Assembly (NCBI GenBank): GCA_903921325.1
Contig: CAIXPL010000016.1
Coordinates: 1-64,000 of the forward strand
Origin: an uncultured Pseudomonadota bacterium
Lineage (GTDB): Bacteria; Pseudomonadota; Gammaproteobacteria; Burkholderiales; SG8-39
Length of the DNA stretch: 64,000 bases
Direction: 5' to 3'
Shown here: positions 16,997 through 26,456 of the stretch, piece after piece
Numbering within the stretch: the first letter of the stretch is position 1
How the letters are laid out: each line of letters opens with the position of its first letter
Translations under genes and position numbers: made by a program
The notes under the pieces: model-generated
Databases searched by the model: none
The model's input: only the letters and a program-made list of their open reading frames with translations
What the model was told of the DNA's origin: nothing

Positions 16997-18075
16997 CGAG
17001 CGGCCGGTGCGCTGCGGCTGGTGCGCTGCGCGCCGTTCGGATCGGTGAAGGTGTCGTAGAGCTGGTCGAGTGCCTTTTCGGCTTCGGCGACCAGCACGTC
17101 CACCTTGCCGCGCGAGCGATGCTGTGCACCCATGAGCAGGGTTTCGACCGATTTGCCCTCGGCACCCGACGGTGTACCCTTTTCGATATCACGCATGATC
17201 TTGCCGATCCGCATCAGCACCGGATCATCGCTCAGGCGAAAAAATCGCACGATGCGCTCAAAGGTGATCTGCGGTTCGGCATTCTGGAAGCGCGCGCCTT
17301 CAAATCCGAAAGTGATCACTTTGGCTGGAATGGGATCGGTGCGGCCTATCCACACAAAATGTCCTTCGACATCAATGAATCGCTTGATCAGCCAGGCCGA
17401 GGCCAGGCGGTCTGCCCACAGCGGTTCGCGGGTTGCCCAGATCTTCTGGAAGTAATCAGAGCGTTTGAGTTCTTTTGGCACGGCCTGTGCCGACGCCTGC
17501 GGGAACAGAACCGCGTTCACCTCATTTTCGATTTGATCCAGGATGCTCCTGGCCTGCTCAAGCGCGCGGCCGGGAAAGAAATCGGTAAGTTCGATCTTTT
17601 CCAGTTCTTCGCGCTGGCGCTTGAGAACTCGCCCCAGCGCGGAAATGTCCGTCATGCCGATGCCGTGCCGCAGCGAGCGGGCCGTTTCAACCACTGCCTT
17701 ATAACGCGGGGTGCGTTCAAACCGGGCACGAAAACGCAACTCCTGCGCACTGTCGATCGCGGTTACGGCGAGCAGATCGGCGCTGCCACCGGCTGAATTC
17801 ACGTAGGCCGCCAGGTGCGCCAATCCCTCGCGCATGCCGGGTCGCGCGGGCAGCAGGTAGACACCCTCACGCAGCACGCCCGCGCCCAGAGCCGAGAGCA
17901 TGCGCACGGTTCGCATCTGTACTTCAGGCTTGCTCGTCGGTGGGCTGGGCAGCAGCATCAGCCATTCCCCTGGCGGGACGCGCCGCTGAGCACGCGCCGT
18001 CGACGGGCGAGCGCCCTCGGCGCGGGGCGCATCGTTGCGCTCCGCTACAGGAGGAGAGGGTAGTGGTTCACTCAT
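16993..18075 (-). CDS. ChrB-like (chromate resistance) protein
   Basis: The 360-residue protein from ATG 18075 has the ChrB layout: an N-terminal regulatory-type domain beginning near LMLLPSPPTSK and a C-terminal domain with the conserved segments WADRLASAWLIKRFID and GEGKSVETLL-like residues (here EGKSVETLLMG). ChrB proteins are known as chromate-responsive regulators or accessory factors of the ChrA efflux pump. No chrA is present here, so the protein may act on a distant gene or have another role. An in-frame extension up to 18495 is open but looks non-coding. It converges on the M48 protease gene. Confidence 0.8.
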   Translation of the reverse strand: MSEPLPSPPVAERNDAPRAEGARPSTARAQRRVPPGEWLMLLPSPPTSKPEVQMRTVRMLSALGAGVLREGVYLLPARPGMREGLAHLAAYVNSAGGSADLLAVTAIDSAQELRFRARFERTPRYKAVVETARSLRHGIGMTDISALGRVLKRQREELEKIELTDFFPGRALEQARSILDQIENEVNAVLFPQASAQAVPKELKRSDYFQKIWATREPLWADRLASAWLIKRFIDVEGHFVWIGRTDPIPAKVITFGFEGARFQNAEPQITFERIVRFFRLSDDPVLMRIGKIMRDIEKGTPSGAEGKSVETLLMGAQHRSRGKVDVLVAEAEKALDQLYDTFTDPNGAQRTSRSAPAAR

Positions 18076-18186
18076 TGGCGCAAGCTTAGCCGATCCGCTG
18101 CAACCGCGCCAAGCAATGCGCCATCGTTGTTCAGTTGCCGGGTTGATCGCCGCATGGAGTGAGCGGCTTTGGGTACACTGCGCGCC

Positions 18187-18957
18187 ATGATCGTTACGTT
18201 TATCCGCCAGTTCGCGCGTGCCCTGACCCTGGGTGCGGTGGCGTTGCTCATTCTGTTGAAAAGTGTTGAGCTGACCGCCATTGCCGGTGGCGTCGCGTTT
18301 GATACCAGCGCAAGCGCTGTTCAAGTGGCCGTTTGGGTGGCGGTGCGTGCGATCGTGGTGTGGCTGGCACTTGAGTGCGTCGGGCATTGGGGAGCGTTCA
18401 CGCGCTTCAGGCACGTCGGACGCTTCGGGAGCCGCGATCGCATCGGACCCTTCGCGCGACTGAAATCCAGTGACATCACGGCTGCGGACAGCCAACCTCC
18501 CAGGGAACGGGAGCGCAGCACATGGTCGGGCAGGGCGCTGGCGGCGGCTTGCCTTGCGCTGTCAGCATTGTATGCAGCGAGCCTCGTGGTGGTGGTGTTG
18601 GTTGCGCTCGATGAGAAGCGCGTTCACAGCTTTGATGTCAGTGACTATGCGCTGCCCAGCCCACTGCCGGTATTCGAGGCCATTGCTTTTGTCCTGCTCG
18701 CGCTGGCGGCTGCCAGCGTCGCCCTGCAACTGCGACCACTCGTGGCAAACGCCAAGCGCACACCGGCGCAGTGGATGCGATTGAAGCCGCGGCTGTATGG
18801 GGCGGTGTCGCTGGCGTATGCAGCGCCGCTGATTGTGCTGGGCTCTGGCACGCGCCACTGGAGCATGCCCGCGGTGGGTGCAGCGGCAGCGCTCCTTGGC
18901 TCGGTGCTGGTGTCCTGCCTGCGCGCAAGGGAATCCCTCAATAACCCCGGACAGTGA
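18187..18957 (+). CDS. Unknown integral membrane protein, about six helices
   Basis: I do not recognise this 256-residue protein. Hydrophobic segments lie at about residues 7-28, 38-62, 108-132, 160-182, 208-225 and 232-250. A basic, probably cytoplasmic loop (about 65-105) rich in Arg, Asp and Ser separates the second and third. ATG 18187 was chosen; a TTG at 18169 is also in frame. The tusA-like gene begins four bases after its stop, so the two are probably co-transcribed, which hints at a link to sulphur relay, but nothing in the sequence shows this directly. Confidence 0.7.
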   Translation: MIVTFIRQFARALTLGAVALLILLKSVELTAIAGGVAFDTSASAVQVAVWVAVRAIVVWLALECVGHWGAFTRFRHVGRFGSRDRIGPFARLKSSDITAADSQPPRERERSTWSGRALAAACLALSALYAASLVVVVLVALDEKRVHSFDVSDYALPSPLPVFEAIAFVLLALAAASVALQLRPLVANAKRTPAQWMRLKPRLYGAVSLAYAAPLIVLGSGTRHWSMPAVGAAAALLGSVLVSCLRARESLNNPGQ

Positions 18958-18961
18958 ACCT

Positions 18962-19189
18962 ATGGAAAGCGTTACCGATCTTGACGTACGTGGACTGAAT
19001 TGTCCCTTGCCGATATTGAAGGCCAAGAAGGCACTGTCGGGCATTGGCTCCGGGCAGCGGCTGCGCGTGCTGGCAACCGATCCTGGTTCGGTTCGCGATT
19101 TTCAGGCGTTCGCCAAGCAGACCGGGCACGCCCTGGTTGAACATAGCGAAAGCGCAGGTGAGTTCACCTTTCTTTTGCAAAAGCGCTAG
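18962..19189 (+). CDS. TusA/SirA-family sulphur carrier protein
   Basis: The 75-residue protein has the family fold and the CPxP motif: Cys14 in NCPLP would carry the persulphide. TusA-family proteins pass sulphur for tRNA thiolation, molybdenum cofactor synthesis or sulphur oxidation. The start ATG follows the membrane protein gene by four bases. Its stop overlaps the convergent VOC gene by four bases. Which sulphur pathway it serves is open; moaC lies four genes away, but that may be chance. Confidence 0.92.
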   Translation: MESVTDLDVRGLNCPLPILKAKKALSGIGSGQRLRVLATDPGSVRDFQAFAKQTGHALVEHSESAGEFTFLLQKR

Positions 19190-19683
19190 GCGAAAAGCGT
19201 CTCACCGGGCAACGACCAGCGGTCATACCACAGCGCGCCCAGATCAACCGTGACGCCGTGGCCGGCCGGGCCGCTACGCGGGAGCTGATCGGCGCCTGGG
19301 TAGCCGGAGCGACAGAACAGCTCTATCAGGTTGCCCGATGGGTCGCGCAAAAACATCAGGCTTTCAACCCCCGAGCGGGTCCACAGCGGTGAGACCGGAA
19401 TGCCGCAATCGGTCAGCCACTGGCGCATTGCGATCAGGTTGGGTGCGTCGATGAAGAACGCCAGATGCGGATATTCGGCCGATTTCTCAGGCCAGGCACA
19501 GTTCACATTGCCGATACCGATGTCGACATTGCTCACGGTGATCGAGGCAAAGGTGGGCAGATCAACGCGCAGATGCCCTCCCATGACTTCAACATAGAAC
19601 CGCTTGCCTTCGGTCAGATCGCGGCACGGAAAGCTCACATGCGAGATACATTCGAACTGGGGCCGGGCGGTAGACTGGGTCAT
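19186..19683 (-). CDS. VOC (glyoxalase/bleomycin-resistance) family protein
   Basis: From ATG 19683 the protein is 165 residues, a single vicinal-oxygen-chelate unit made of two beta-alpha-beta3 modules. Candidate metal ligands are the histidine in ISHVSF near the start, the one in PHLAFF in the middle, and the glutamate in NLIELF near the end. The substrate is unknown; members include glyoxalases, dioxygenases and resistance proteins. The in-frame extension to 19764 looks unconserved. It is divergent from a flavin-dependent monooxygenase gene, and the two may share a degradative role. Confidence 0.85.
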   Translation of the reverse strand: MTQSTARPQFECISHVSFPCRDLTEGKRFYVEVMGGHLRVDLPTFASITVSNVDIGIGNVNCAWPEKSAEYPHLAFFIDAPNLIAMRQWLTDCGIPVSPLWTRSGVESLMFLRDPSGNLIELFCRSGYPGADQLPRSGPAGHGVTVDLGALWYDRWSLPGETLFA

Positions 19684-19784
19684 CACGGGTGCTCCTTTGC
19701 AAGTGCGCAGCGCAACGGCGATGATACCGGGCACCAGGGCGGCGCAGTACGGCGTGCCCGGCAAACCAGCAGGAGCGCGGCAAC

Positions 19785-20837
19785 ATGGAATACGGGATCA
19801 GTATCGCCGCCGGTGCGGATTCGTGGAAACTGGTGAAGCGAGCCGAGTCGCTCGGGTTCAGCCATGCCTGGTTTCTCGATTCGCAATTACTGAACGCCGA
19901 CCCGTTTGTGGTCATGGCCGCCTGCGCCATGAATACCTCGCGCATCCGCCTGGGCACCGGCATGCTGATTCCCTCCAATCGTCTGGCACCGGTCACTGCG
20001 AATTGTCTGGCCAGTCTGAACGCACTGGCCCCCGGGCGCATCTGTCTGGGCATTGCCACCGGGTTTACCGCGCGGCGCACCATGGGAGTCGGTCCGCTGC
20101 CGTTGGCTGAACTTGAGCGGCAAGTCGAGCTCATCCGCGGGCTGCTCGCCGGTGAGACCGTCGACTATCCCTATGAAGGCGCCGAGCACCCGATACGATT
20201 CCTCAATCCGGATTTCAATCTGATCAACATTCACGATCCGATCCCCTTCTATGTCTCGGCACTGGGTCCGAAGGGCCGTGCCCTGGTCGCGCGGCAGGGC
20301 ACGCGCTGGACGATACCGTTTGGCAACGTGAGCCGCGCTGTTGCGATGCTGGAGGAGATGCGCGCTGCGTGGACCGCGGCCGGACGCGACCGCAATGATC
20401 TCTATGCAGTGGCCAGTGGCGGGGGGTGCGTGCTCGCACCCGATGAGCCCTTCGATAGCGCCCGCGCGATCGATCAGGCCGGGCCCAGTGCGGTCATGCT
20501 GCTGCATGATTCGGTCGAGGCGGCCGACCAGGGCGCGTTACTCAAGGTGGTGCCCGCCGAGTTGATCGAGGGGTTTCGCGCCGTCTATGACCAGTACCCG
20601 CCTGGCGCCCGCTATCTGCAATTGCATCGCGGGCACCTGATGGTGGTGCGCCCTGAAGAGCGTCACCTGGTCACTGCCGAACTGATCCGCCGCCTGACGT
20701 TCACCGGACCCGTCGCGGCGCTACGCGACGGGCTGCGCGCGCTCAAGGCCGCCGGCTTCAAGCAGTTCACCACCCATGTGCGCTATGGGCACCCCGAGAT
20801 GCTCGATGCCTGGGCTGAGGTGATTGCCGGCGTCTAG
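19785..20837 (+). CDS. LLM-class flavin-dependent oxidoreductase
   Basis: The 350-residue protein has the TIM-barrel pattern of luciferase-like/F420-dependent oxidoreductases: an N-terminal strand followed by AESLGFSHAWFLDS, the segment RIRLGTGML near residues 53-61, and a glycine-rich ATGFTARRTMG loop near 86-96. Such enzymes use reduced FMN or F420 for oxygenation or hydride transfer. A betaproteobacterium makes FMN use more likely. It lies between the VOC protein and an acyl-CoA dehydrogenase, a common setting for catabolic accessory enzymes; the substrate is unknown. Confidence 0.87.
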   Translation: MEYGISIAAGADSWKLVKRAESLGFSHAWFLDSQLLNADPFVVMAACAMNTSRIRLGTGMLIPSNRLAPVTANCLASLNALAPGRICLGIATGFTARRTMGVGPLPLAELERQVELIRGLLAGETVDYPYEGAEHPIRFLNPDFNLINIHDPIPFYVSALGPKGRALVARQGTRWTIPFGNVSRAVAMLEEMRAAWTAAGRDRNDLYAVASGGGCVLAPDEPFDSARAIDQAGPSAVMLLHDSVEAADQGALLKVVPAELIEGFRAVYDQYPPGARYLQLHRGHLMVVRPEERHLVTAELIRRLTFTGPVAALRDGLRALKAAGFKQFTTHVRYGHPEMLDAWAEVIAGV

Positions 20838-20840
20838 CGA

Positions 20841-21992
20841 TCACTGCACTTTCAGACCCATCAGACCGGCGATGAGGTTGCGCTGCATCTGCGAGGTGCC
20901 AGCGCCGATGGTCACGCTGCGCGCATCGCGAAAATGCCGCTGCATGTCGAATTCCATGTTGTACCCATAGGCCCCGAGCACCTGCATGCCCATATTGGCG
21001 ACCTTGACATAAGTCTCCGAGCCAAACAGCTTGGCCATCGAGATTTCGCGCAAGGCATCACGGCCGCTGGCGAGCATCCAGGCCGCGCGTAACATCATCC
21101 AGCGCGCTGCTTCGACTTCGGTCTGCATATCCGCAAGCATGTGGGCGATTGCCTGATTGGTGCCAATCGGCCGCCCGAATTGTTTGCGCTCGCGGGCGTA
21201 CTCAACTGCGAGATCGACCGCTGCTTGTGCCGCACCGGCATAGCCCGCGGTGGAGGCGATGCGCTCGACCTGCAGGCCCGAGAGCACGCAGTGCCAGCCG
21301 TTGTTCTCACCGCCGACCAGACGATCGGCCGGCACCCGGACATTGTCAAAGAAGATCTCATAGGTGCCGACACAGCGCCGCCCGAGCATATCGAGCTTGC
21401 GCAGTTTCACACCGGGCGTGTCGTTGTCGACCAGAAACAGTGACATGCCTTTGCGGTAATGCACCGTGGTGTCAGTCTTCGCGTAGACGTTGATCACATT
21501 GTTCTTCGCCCCGGCCCCGGTGGCCCAGACTTTTTGTCCGTTGATCACCCAGTGATCACCATCGCGGCGCGCGGTGGTGCGCATCGCGCCCACATCGGAG
21601 CCGGCGTCGGGCTCTGACATCGACACTGAAAATTTGACCTCACCGGAGAGCAGCCTGGGCATCCAGTAGGCGCGTTGCTCCGGACTGCCGTTACGCAGCA
21701 CGTTGAGGCCGCAGAACACACTGCCACCGTAGGCGGTAAAAAAATCAAAGCTCTTGCGCGACAACTCCTCGGAGATCACGACCATGTCGAGCACATTGCC
21801 ACCGAGGCCACCGACCTCTTCGGGGAACGGCATTTGCAGCAGACCCATCTCGACACAGGCGTCGTAGACTTCATAGGGGTAGGCCTGCTCGCGATCGAGG
21901 CGGCGCACATACTCCGCGGTCACCAGATCGTCCATACGCCGGCGTACGCTCTCGCGCAGGATGTTCTGCTCTTCACTGAATTCAAAATCCAT
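20841..21992 (-). CDS. Acyl-CoA dehydrogenase
   Basis: The 383-residue protein spans the full acyl-CoA dehydrogenase fold: N-terminal helices, the FAD-binding middle strand region with MSEPDAGSD near residue 125, and the C-terminal helices with ERKQFG and GTSQMQRN. At the usual short/medium-chain position for the catalytic glutamate, the sequence reads GAGTSQ, so the base is missing there. A glutamate in QVERIA occupies the alternative position used by isovaleryl-CoA and long-chain enzymes. ATG 21992 follows a GGAG site at normal spacing. The substrate is unknown. Confidence 0.9.
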   Translation of the reverse strand: MDFEFSEEQNILRESVRRRMDDLVTAEYVRRLDREQAYPYEVYDACVEMGLLQMPFPEEVGGLGGNVLDMVVISEELSRKSFDFFTAYGGSVFCGLNVLRNGSPEQRAYWMPRLLSGEVKFSVSMSEPDAGSDVGAMRTTARRDGDHWVINGQKVWATGAGAKNNVINVYAKTDTTVHYRKGMSLFLVDNDTPGVKLRKLDMLGRRCVGTYEIFFDNVRVPADRLVGGENNGWHCVLSGLQVERIASTAGYAGAAQAAVDLAVEYARERKQFGRPIGTNQAIAHMLADMQTEVEAARWMMLRAAWMLASGRDALREISMAKLFGSETYVKVANMGMQVLGAYGYNMEFDMQRHFRDARSVTIGAGTSQMQRNLIAGLMGLKVQ

Positions 21993-22120
21993 TACTGTCT
22001 CCGTTTTTGTACACGCGTTGAACGGCCGCTGGTGCACGCCGTTTCAACGTTCATTCGTCATCGCAATCTTGCCGGACTCAGGTCTGTGGGTTGTGTGCGC
22101 AAAGGCCAGACCAGGTGCGC

Positions 22121-23443
22121 TCAGAGCGGATTCTCGCCGATTCGCGGCGATCGGGCGATACCGCGCGCATTGAATCGCTGAATCAGCAGGGCACGCCACG
22201 GGCGGAACCCGGCAATGAACCACAGCGTAAGTGCCATCAGGGCGACAGCGAACAGGTGCAGTGTCCACGGCGCGCCAATCGCATCGGCGCACACGCCACC
22301 GAGCAGATTGCCGATCGGCATTGACCCCAGAAAGGTCATCACATAGACGCTCACGAGCCGCCCGCGATAATGATCATCGGCGATGGTCTGCAGAATCGAA
22401 TTGCCCGAGGACACGGTGGCGATCAGACCGAATCCGAATACGGCAAGAAAGACAGTTGCCAGTGCGACATGGCTTGCAAACGAGAATGCCAGAAACCCAA
22501 ACGAAGCGGCCAGACTGGTGCCGATCATGATCCGCTCGATGCCACGCACACTGCGCCGTGAGGCCAGGTACACCGTGGCGATGATGGCACCGGCACCGAC
22601 CGCACCGATGAGCAGGCCAAGCGTGCGCGAGTCACCCTGCATGACTGTCTTGGTGATCACCGGCATCAGGGATTGCCAGGGTGAGCTCAACAGACCGATA
22701 CCCCCCAGGTACATGATAAGACGCCGGTTCACCGGGTCGCCAAAGGCATAGCGAAACCCATCCATCAGCGCATGCTGCCACGACGCGCCGTCATTGGGCA
22801 GCTCGCGTGGCGGCGGGTGGATATAGCGATAGGCCGTGACGATGGCGAGGTAGCACACGGTGTTGATGGCAAAGCACACGCTTTCACCGGCATAGGCGAG
22901 CAGCACCCCGCCGATACTGGGCCCAACCAGGCGCGTGGTATTCATCAGGAACGATTGCAGGGCGATCGCATTGGGCAGGTGGCGTCGCTCGAGCAGCAGG
23001 TCGAGCAGAAAGGCCTGCCGGGTCGGTGCCTCGAAGGCATTGACCACACCAATCCACAGCGAGAGCAGCACCACGTGCCAGACGGCGACATGACCACTGA
23101 TGGTCAGCACGGTGAGCACCAGCGCCTGCACCAGGCCCAGACTTTGCGCAATGATGAGCACCTTGCGCCGGTTGCAGCGATCGGCCAGCACACCGACAAA
23201 CGGGGCGAGCACCAGAGTCGGCACCTGTTGGGCAAAGGCGGTCACACCGAGGGCCAGCGCCGAATCGCTCAGCGTATAGACCAGCCAGCTCATCGCAATG
23301 TTCTGCATCCAGTTGCCCAGCACCGCAATGAATTGGCCGATGTAATAGATGCGGAAATTGCGCGACTGGAACGGCCTGAGCGCAGGGAAGCGCTCAGCGT
23401 TCTGTGAGCTGATGCCGCTGGCAGGGGGGTCGGGTCTATTCAC
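22121..23443 (-). CDS. Major facilitator superfamily exporter (EntS-like)
   Basis: The 440-residue protein has twelve predicted membrane helices and resembles the EntS/transmembrane secretion effector group. The loop between helices 2 and 3 holds the MFS signature GVLADRCNRRK near residues 83-93. The start codon is GTG. Family members export siderophores or drugs, but nothing here identifies the cargo. It is transcribed in the same direction as the acyl-CoA dehydrogenase, about 130 bases upstream of it. Confidence 0.88.
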   Translation of the reverse strand: MNRPDPPASGISSQNAERFPALRPFQSRNFRIYYIGQFIAVLGNWMQNIAMSWLVYTLSDSALALGVTAFAQQVPTLVLAPFVGVLADRCNRRKVLIIAQSLGLVQALVLTVLTISGHVAVWHVVLLSLWIGVVNAFEAPTRQAFLLDLLLERRHLPNAIALQSFLMNTTRLVGPSIGGVLLAYAGESVCFAINTVCYLAIVTAYRYIHPPPRELPNDGASWQHALMDGFRYAFGDPVNRRLIMYLGGIGLLSSPWQSLMPVITKTVMQGDSRTLGLLIGAVGAGAIIATVYLASRRSVRGIERIMIGTSLAASFGFLAFSFASHVALATVFLAVFGFGLIATVSSGNSILQTIADDHYRGRLVSVYVMTFLGSMPIGNLLGGVCADAIGAPWTLHLFAVALMALTLWFIAGFRPWRALLIQRFNARGIARSPRIGENPL

Positions 23444-23556
23444 GCAGTGGGTAAATTCCGGCGATGACCCGTTCGGGCTGAATGACGCGCTACGCTCATT
23501 TCGGGCCAGAGCCGGGTTGAATTATTCACGCGGTGGGTTCGGCGCCGGGGATTGAC

Positions 23557-26382
23557 TCAGTCGCGCAGTTGATTGAGTTGGGCACGTACATCGGTCAGTG
23601 TGCGCTCGAAGCCGGCCAGCCGCTCCCGTTCCTGTGCCACCACGGCTGCCGGGGCACGTTCAACAAAGGACGGATTGGCGAGCTTGCCGGCGGCCTTGGC
23701 GCACTCGGCGGCCAGACGATCGACTTCGCGTTGCAGCCGTGCGCGTTCTGCCTCGATGTCGATGCTCACTTCGAGCATCAGCCGGATATCACCGCACACT
23801 GCCACCGGTGCGCGGCTGTCAGGCAATGCCTCGACCACCCGGGTCTCGGACAGGCGGGCCAGAAAGCGCACGTAAGGAAACAGACGCTCAAGCAGCGCGG
23901 CCTCGCCACTTGCCAGCAGGGGCAAGCGTTCACCCGGCGGGATTTTCATCTCGCCACGCAGATTGCGACAGGCATCGACCAGCCCTTTGAGTACCACCAC
24001 CTCGCGCTCGGCAGCCTCATCGATGCGCTCAGGCTGCGCGCGCGGATAGCGGGCGCGCATGATCGACTGCGAAATGCCCGCTGTGCCCGCCAGCGGCGCA
24101 ATGGATTGCCACAGTTCTTCGGTGATGAACGGAATCAGCGGATGCGCCAGGCGCAGCACGGTTTCGAGCACTCGCACCAGGGTGCGCCGGGTGCCCCGCG
24201 CAGCGGCCGCGCCGCCCGCGCCCGCGGCACCCGCCTGCTGCAATTGCACTTTGGCAAGCTCCAGATACCAGTCGCAGTACTCGTCCCAGACAAAGCGATA
24301 AATCGCCTGGGCCACCGTATCGAGCCGATAATCGGCAAAACCGCGCGCCACCTCGGCCTCGCAGCGCTGCAAGGTACTGATGATCCAGCGATCAATTGCC
24401 GAGAGCGCCACTGGCAGTGCCGCATCGGCACCGCAATCCTCGCCCTCGACATTCATCATGACGAAGCGGCTGGCGTTCCACAGCTTGTTGCAGAAGTTGC
24501 GGTAACCCTCGCAGCGCTTCAGGTCGAAGTTGATATTGCGCCCGAGCGTGGCATAGGCGGCCATGGTGAAGCGCAGCGCGTCGGTGCCATAGGCCGGAAT
24601 GCCGTGCGGAAATTCCTTGCGCGTGCGCTGCGCAATCGCTTCGGCCTGGCGCGGGTCCATCAGACCCGAGGTGCGTTTGGTGACCAGTGATTCGAGGTCA
24701 ATACCATCGATCAGATCGACCGGGTCCAGTGTGTTGCCTTTGGACTTGGACATCTTCTGGCCTTCGGCGTCGCGGATCAGGCCGTGCACATAAACGTGCC
24801 GGAACGGCACCCGACCGGTGAAATGCTGAGTCATCATGATCATCCGCGCGACCCAGAAGAAAATGATGTCAAAGCCGGTCACCAGGACCGACGAGGGAAG
24901 GTAAAGATCATAGGCGAGTTGATCGGCACCGGCGGGGTGCGGCCAGCCGAGCGTCGAATGGCACACCAGGGCCGATGAGAACCAGGTGTCGAGCACGTCG
25001 GGGTCGCGCGTGAGCGGGCCACGCACGCCGCGCGCCGCGGCCTGTTCACGTGCCTCATCCTCAGTGCGCGCAACATACACGCCGCCTGTCTCATCATGCC
25101 AGGCCGGGATGCGGTGTCCCCACCAGAGCTGACGCGAGATGCACCAGTCCTGAATGCCTTCGAGCCACTGCCGGTAGACCTGCGTCCAGTTGTCCGGAAA
25201 GAATCGCACCTGGCCTTCCTCGACCACGTCGAGCCCGCTTTGTGCCAGCGAGCGGCCGGGGCGGAAAGTGCCCTCGGGCGCGGGCTTCGACATCGCCACA
25301 AACCATTGATCGGTGAGCATGGGTTCGACAATTTCATTACTGCGCGCACAGCGCGGTACCTTCAGTCGATGCGCCTTGCGCTCGACCAGCAGCCCTTGCG
25401 CGGTGAGATCAGCGAGCACCCGTTCGCGGGCAACAAAGCGGTCCAGACCGCGATAGGCCACCGGTGCGGTGTCGGCAATGGTGCCTTTCAAGGTGAGAAT
25501 GCTGATCGCCGGCAGATCGTGGCGCAGGCCCACTTCGCGATCGTTGAAATCATGCGCCGGGGTGATCTTGACGCAGCCGGTGCCAAAGGCCGGATCGACA
25601 TAGGTATCGGCGATGATCGGAATCCGCCGATCGGTGAGGGGCAGCAGAACATTGTGCCCGACCAGGTGTGCATAGCGCTCATCATCAGGATGCACCGCCA
25701 CTGCGGCATCACCGAGCAGGGTCTCGGGCCGTGTGGTGGCCACCACCAGATAGCCGCTGCCATCGGCGAGTGGATAGCGGATATGCCATAGCGAGCCGTC
25801 TTCCTCCTCGCTTTCCACTTCCAGGTCGGACACGGCAGTGCCCAGCTTGGGGTCCCAATTGACCAGACGTTTGCCACGGTAGATGAGACCCTGTTCATGC
25901 AATTGCACAAAGGTCTCGGTGACCACCGCCGAGAGCTTGGCATCCATCGTGAAATACTCGCGCTGCCAGTCGGCAGAGGCACCCAACCGGCGCATCTGTG
26001 CGGTAATCGCCGAGCCCGACTGTTCCTTCCACTGCCACACCCTGTCAATGAACGCATCGCGGCCCAGTTCGGCGCGCGACTGCCCGGCCGCTTCCAGCTG
26101 CCGCTCGACGATGATCTGGGTCGCGATGCCGGCATGATCGGTGCCGGGCAACCACAGTGTGTTGTCGCCGCTCATCCGGTGCATCCGGGTGAGCGCATCC
26201 ATGATGGTTTGATTGAAGGCATGCCCCATGTGCAGGGTGCCGGTGACATTGGGGGGCGGCAACTGGATGCTGAAGCCGGGTTTGCCCGCTTCGTGTCCGG
26301 CAGCGAACAAGCCCGCTGCCTCCCAATGGGGATACCAGCGCTTCTCGATTGAGGCCGGGTCAAAGCTTTTTGCTATATCCAT
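23557..26382 (-). CDS. valS: Valyl-tRNA synthetase
   Basis: The 941-residue class I synthetase charges tRNA-Val. The HIGH motif appears as HMGH at residues 51-54 and KMSKS near residue 544. Between them lies the CP1 editing domain that clears threonyl-tRNA-Val. After the anticodon-binding region comes the C-terminal coiled-coil arm typical of ValRS (about 880-941). It follows holC and the repeat protein in the order pepA-holC-orf-valS, which is common in betaproteobacteria. Confidence 0.98.
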   Translation of the reverse strand: MDIAKSFDPASIEKRWYPHWEAAGLFAAGHEAGKPGFSIQLPPPNVTGTLHMGHAFNQTIMDALTRMHRMSGDNTLWLPGTDHAGIATQIIVERQLEAAGQSRAELGRDAFIDRVWQWKEQSGSAITAQMRRLGASADWQREYFTMDAKLSAVVTETFVQLHEQGLIYRGKRLVNWDPKLGTAVSDLEVESEEEDGSLWHIRYPLADGSGYLVVATTRPETLLGDAAVAVHPDDERYAHLVGHNVLLPLTDRRIPIIADTYVDPAFGTGCVKITPAHDFNDREVGLRHDLPAISILTLKGTIADTAPVAYRGLDRFVARERVLADLTAQGLLVERKAHRLKVPRCARSNEIVEPMLTDQWFVAMSKPAPEGTFRPGRSLAQSGLDVVEEGQVRFFPDNWTQVYRQWLEGIQDWCISRQLWWGHRIPAWHDETGGVYVARTEDEAREQAAARGVRGPLTRDPDVLDTWFSSALVCHSTLGWPHPAGADQLAYDLYLPSSVLVTGFDIIFFWVARMIMMTQHFTGRVPFRHVYVHGLIRDAEGQKMSKSKGNTLDPVDLIDGIDLESLVTKRTSGLMDPRQAEAIAQRTRKEFPHGIPAYGTDALRFTMAAYATLGRNINFDLKRCEGYRNFCNKLWNASRFVMMNVEGEDCGADAALPVALSAIDRWIISTLQRCEAEVARGFADYRLDTVAQAIYRFVWDEYCDWYLELAKVQLQQAGAAGAGGAAAARGTRRTLVRVLETVLRLAHPLIPFITEELWQSIAPLAGTAGISQSIMRARYPRAQPERIDEAAEREVVVLKGLVDACRNLRGEMKIPPGERLPLLASGEAALLERLFPYVRFLARLSETRVVEALPDSRAPVAVCGDIRLMLEVSIDIEAERARLQREVDRLAAECAKAAGKLANPSFVERAPAAVVAQERERLAGFERTLTDVRAQLNQLRD

Positions 26383-26456
26383 AATGCTCTACAGGGGGCG
26401 CGCCCGTGGTGCGCAGAAAAAAGGGGCGGTCAAGCCCGGGAAAAGTCTGGCACGCG

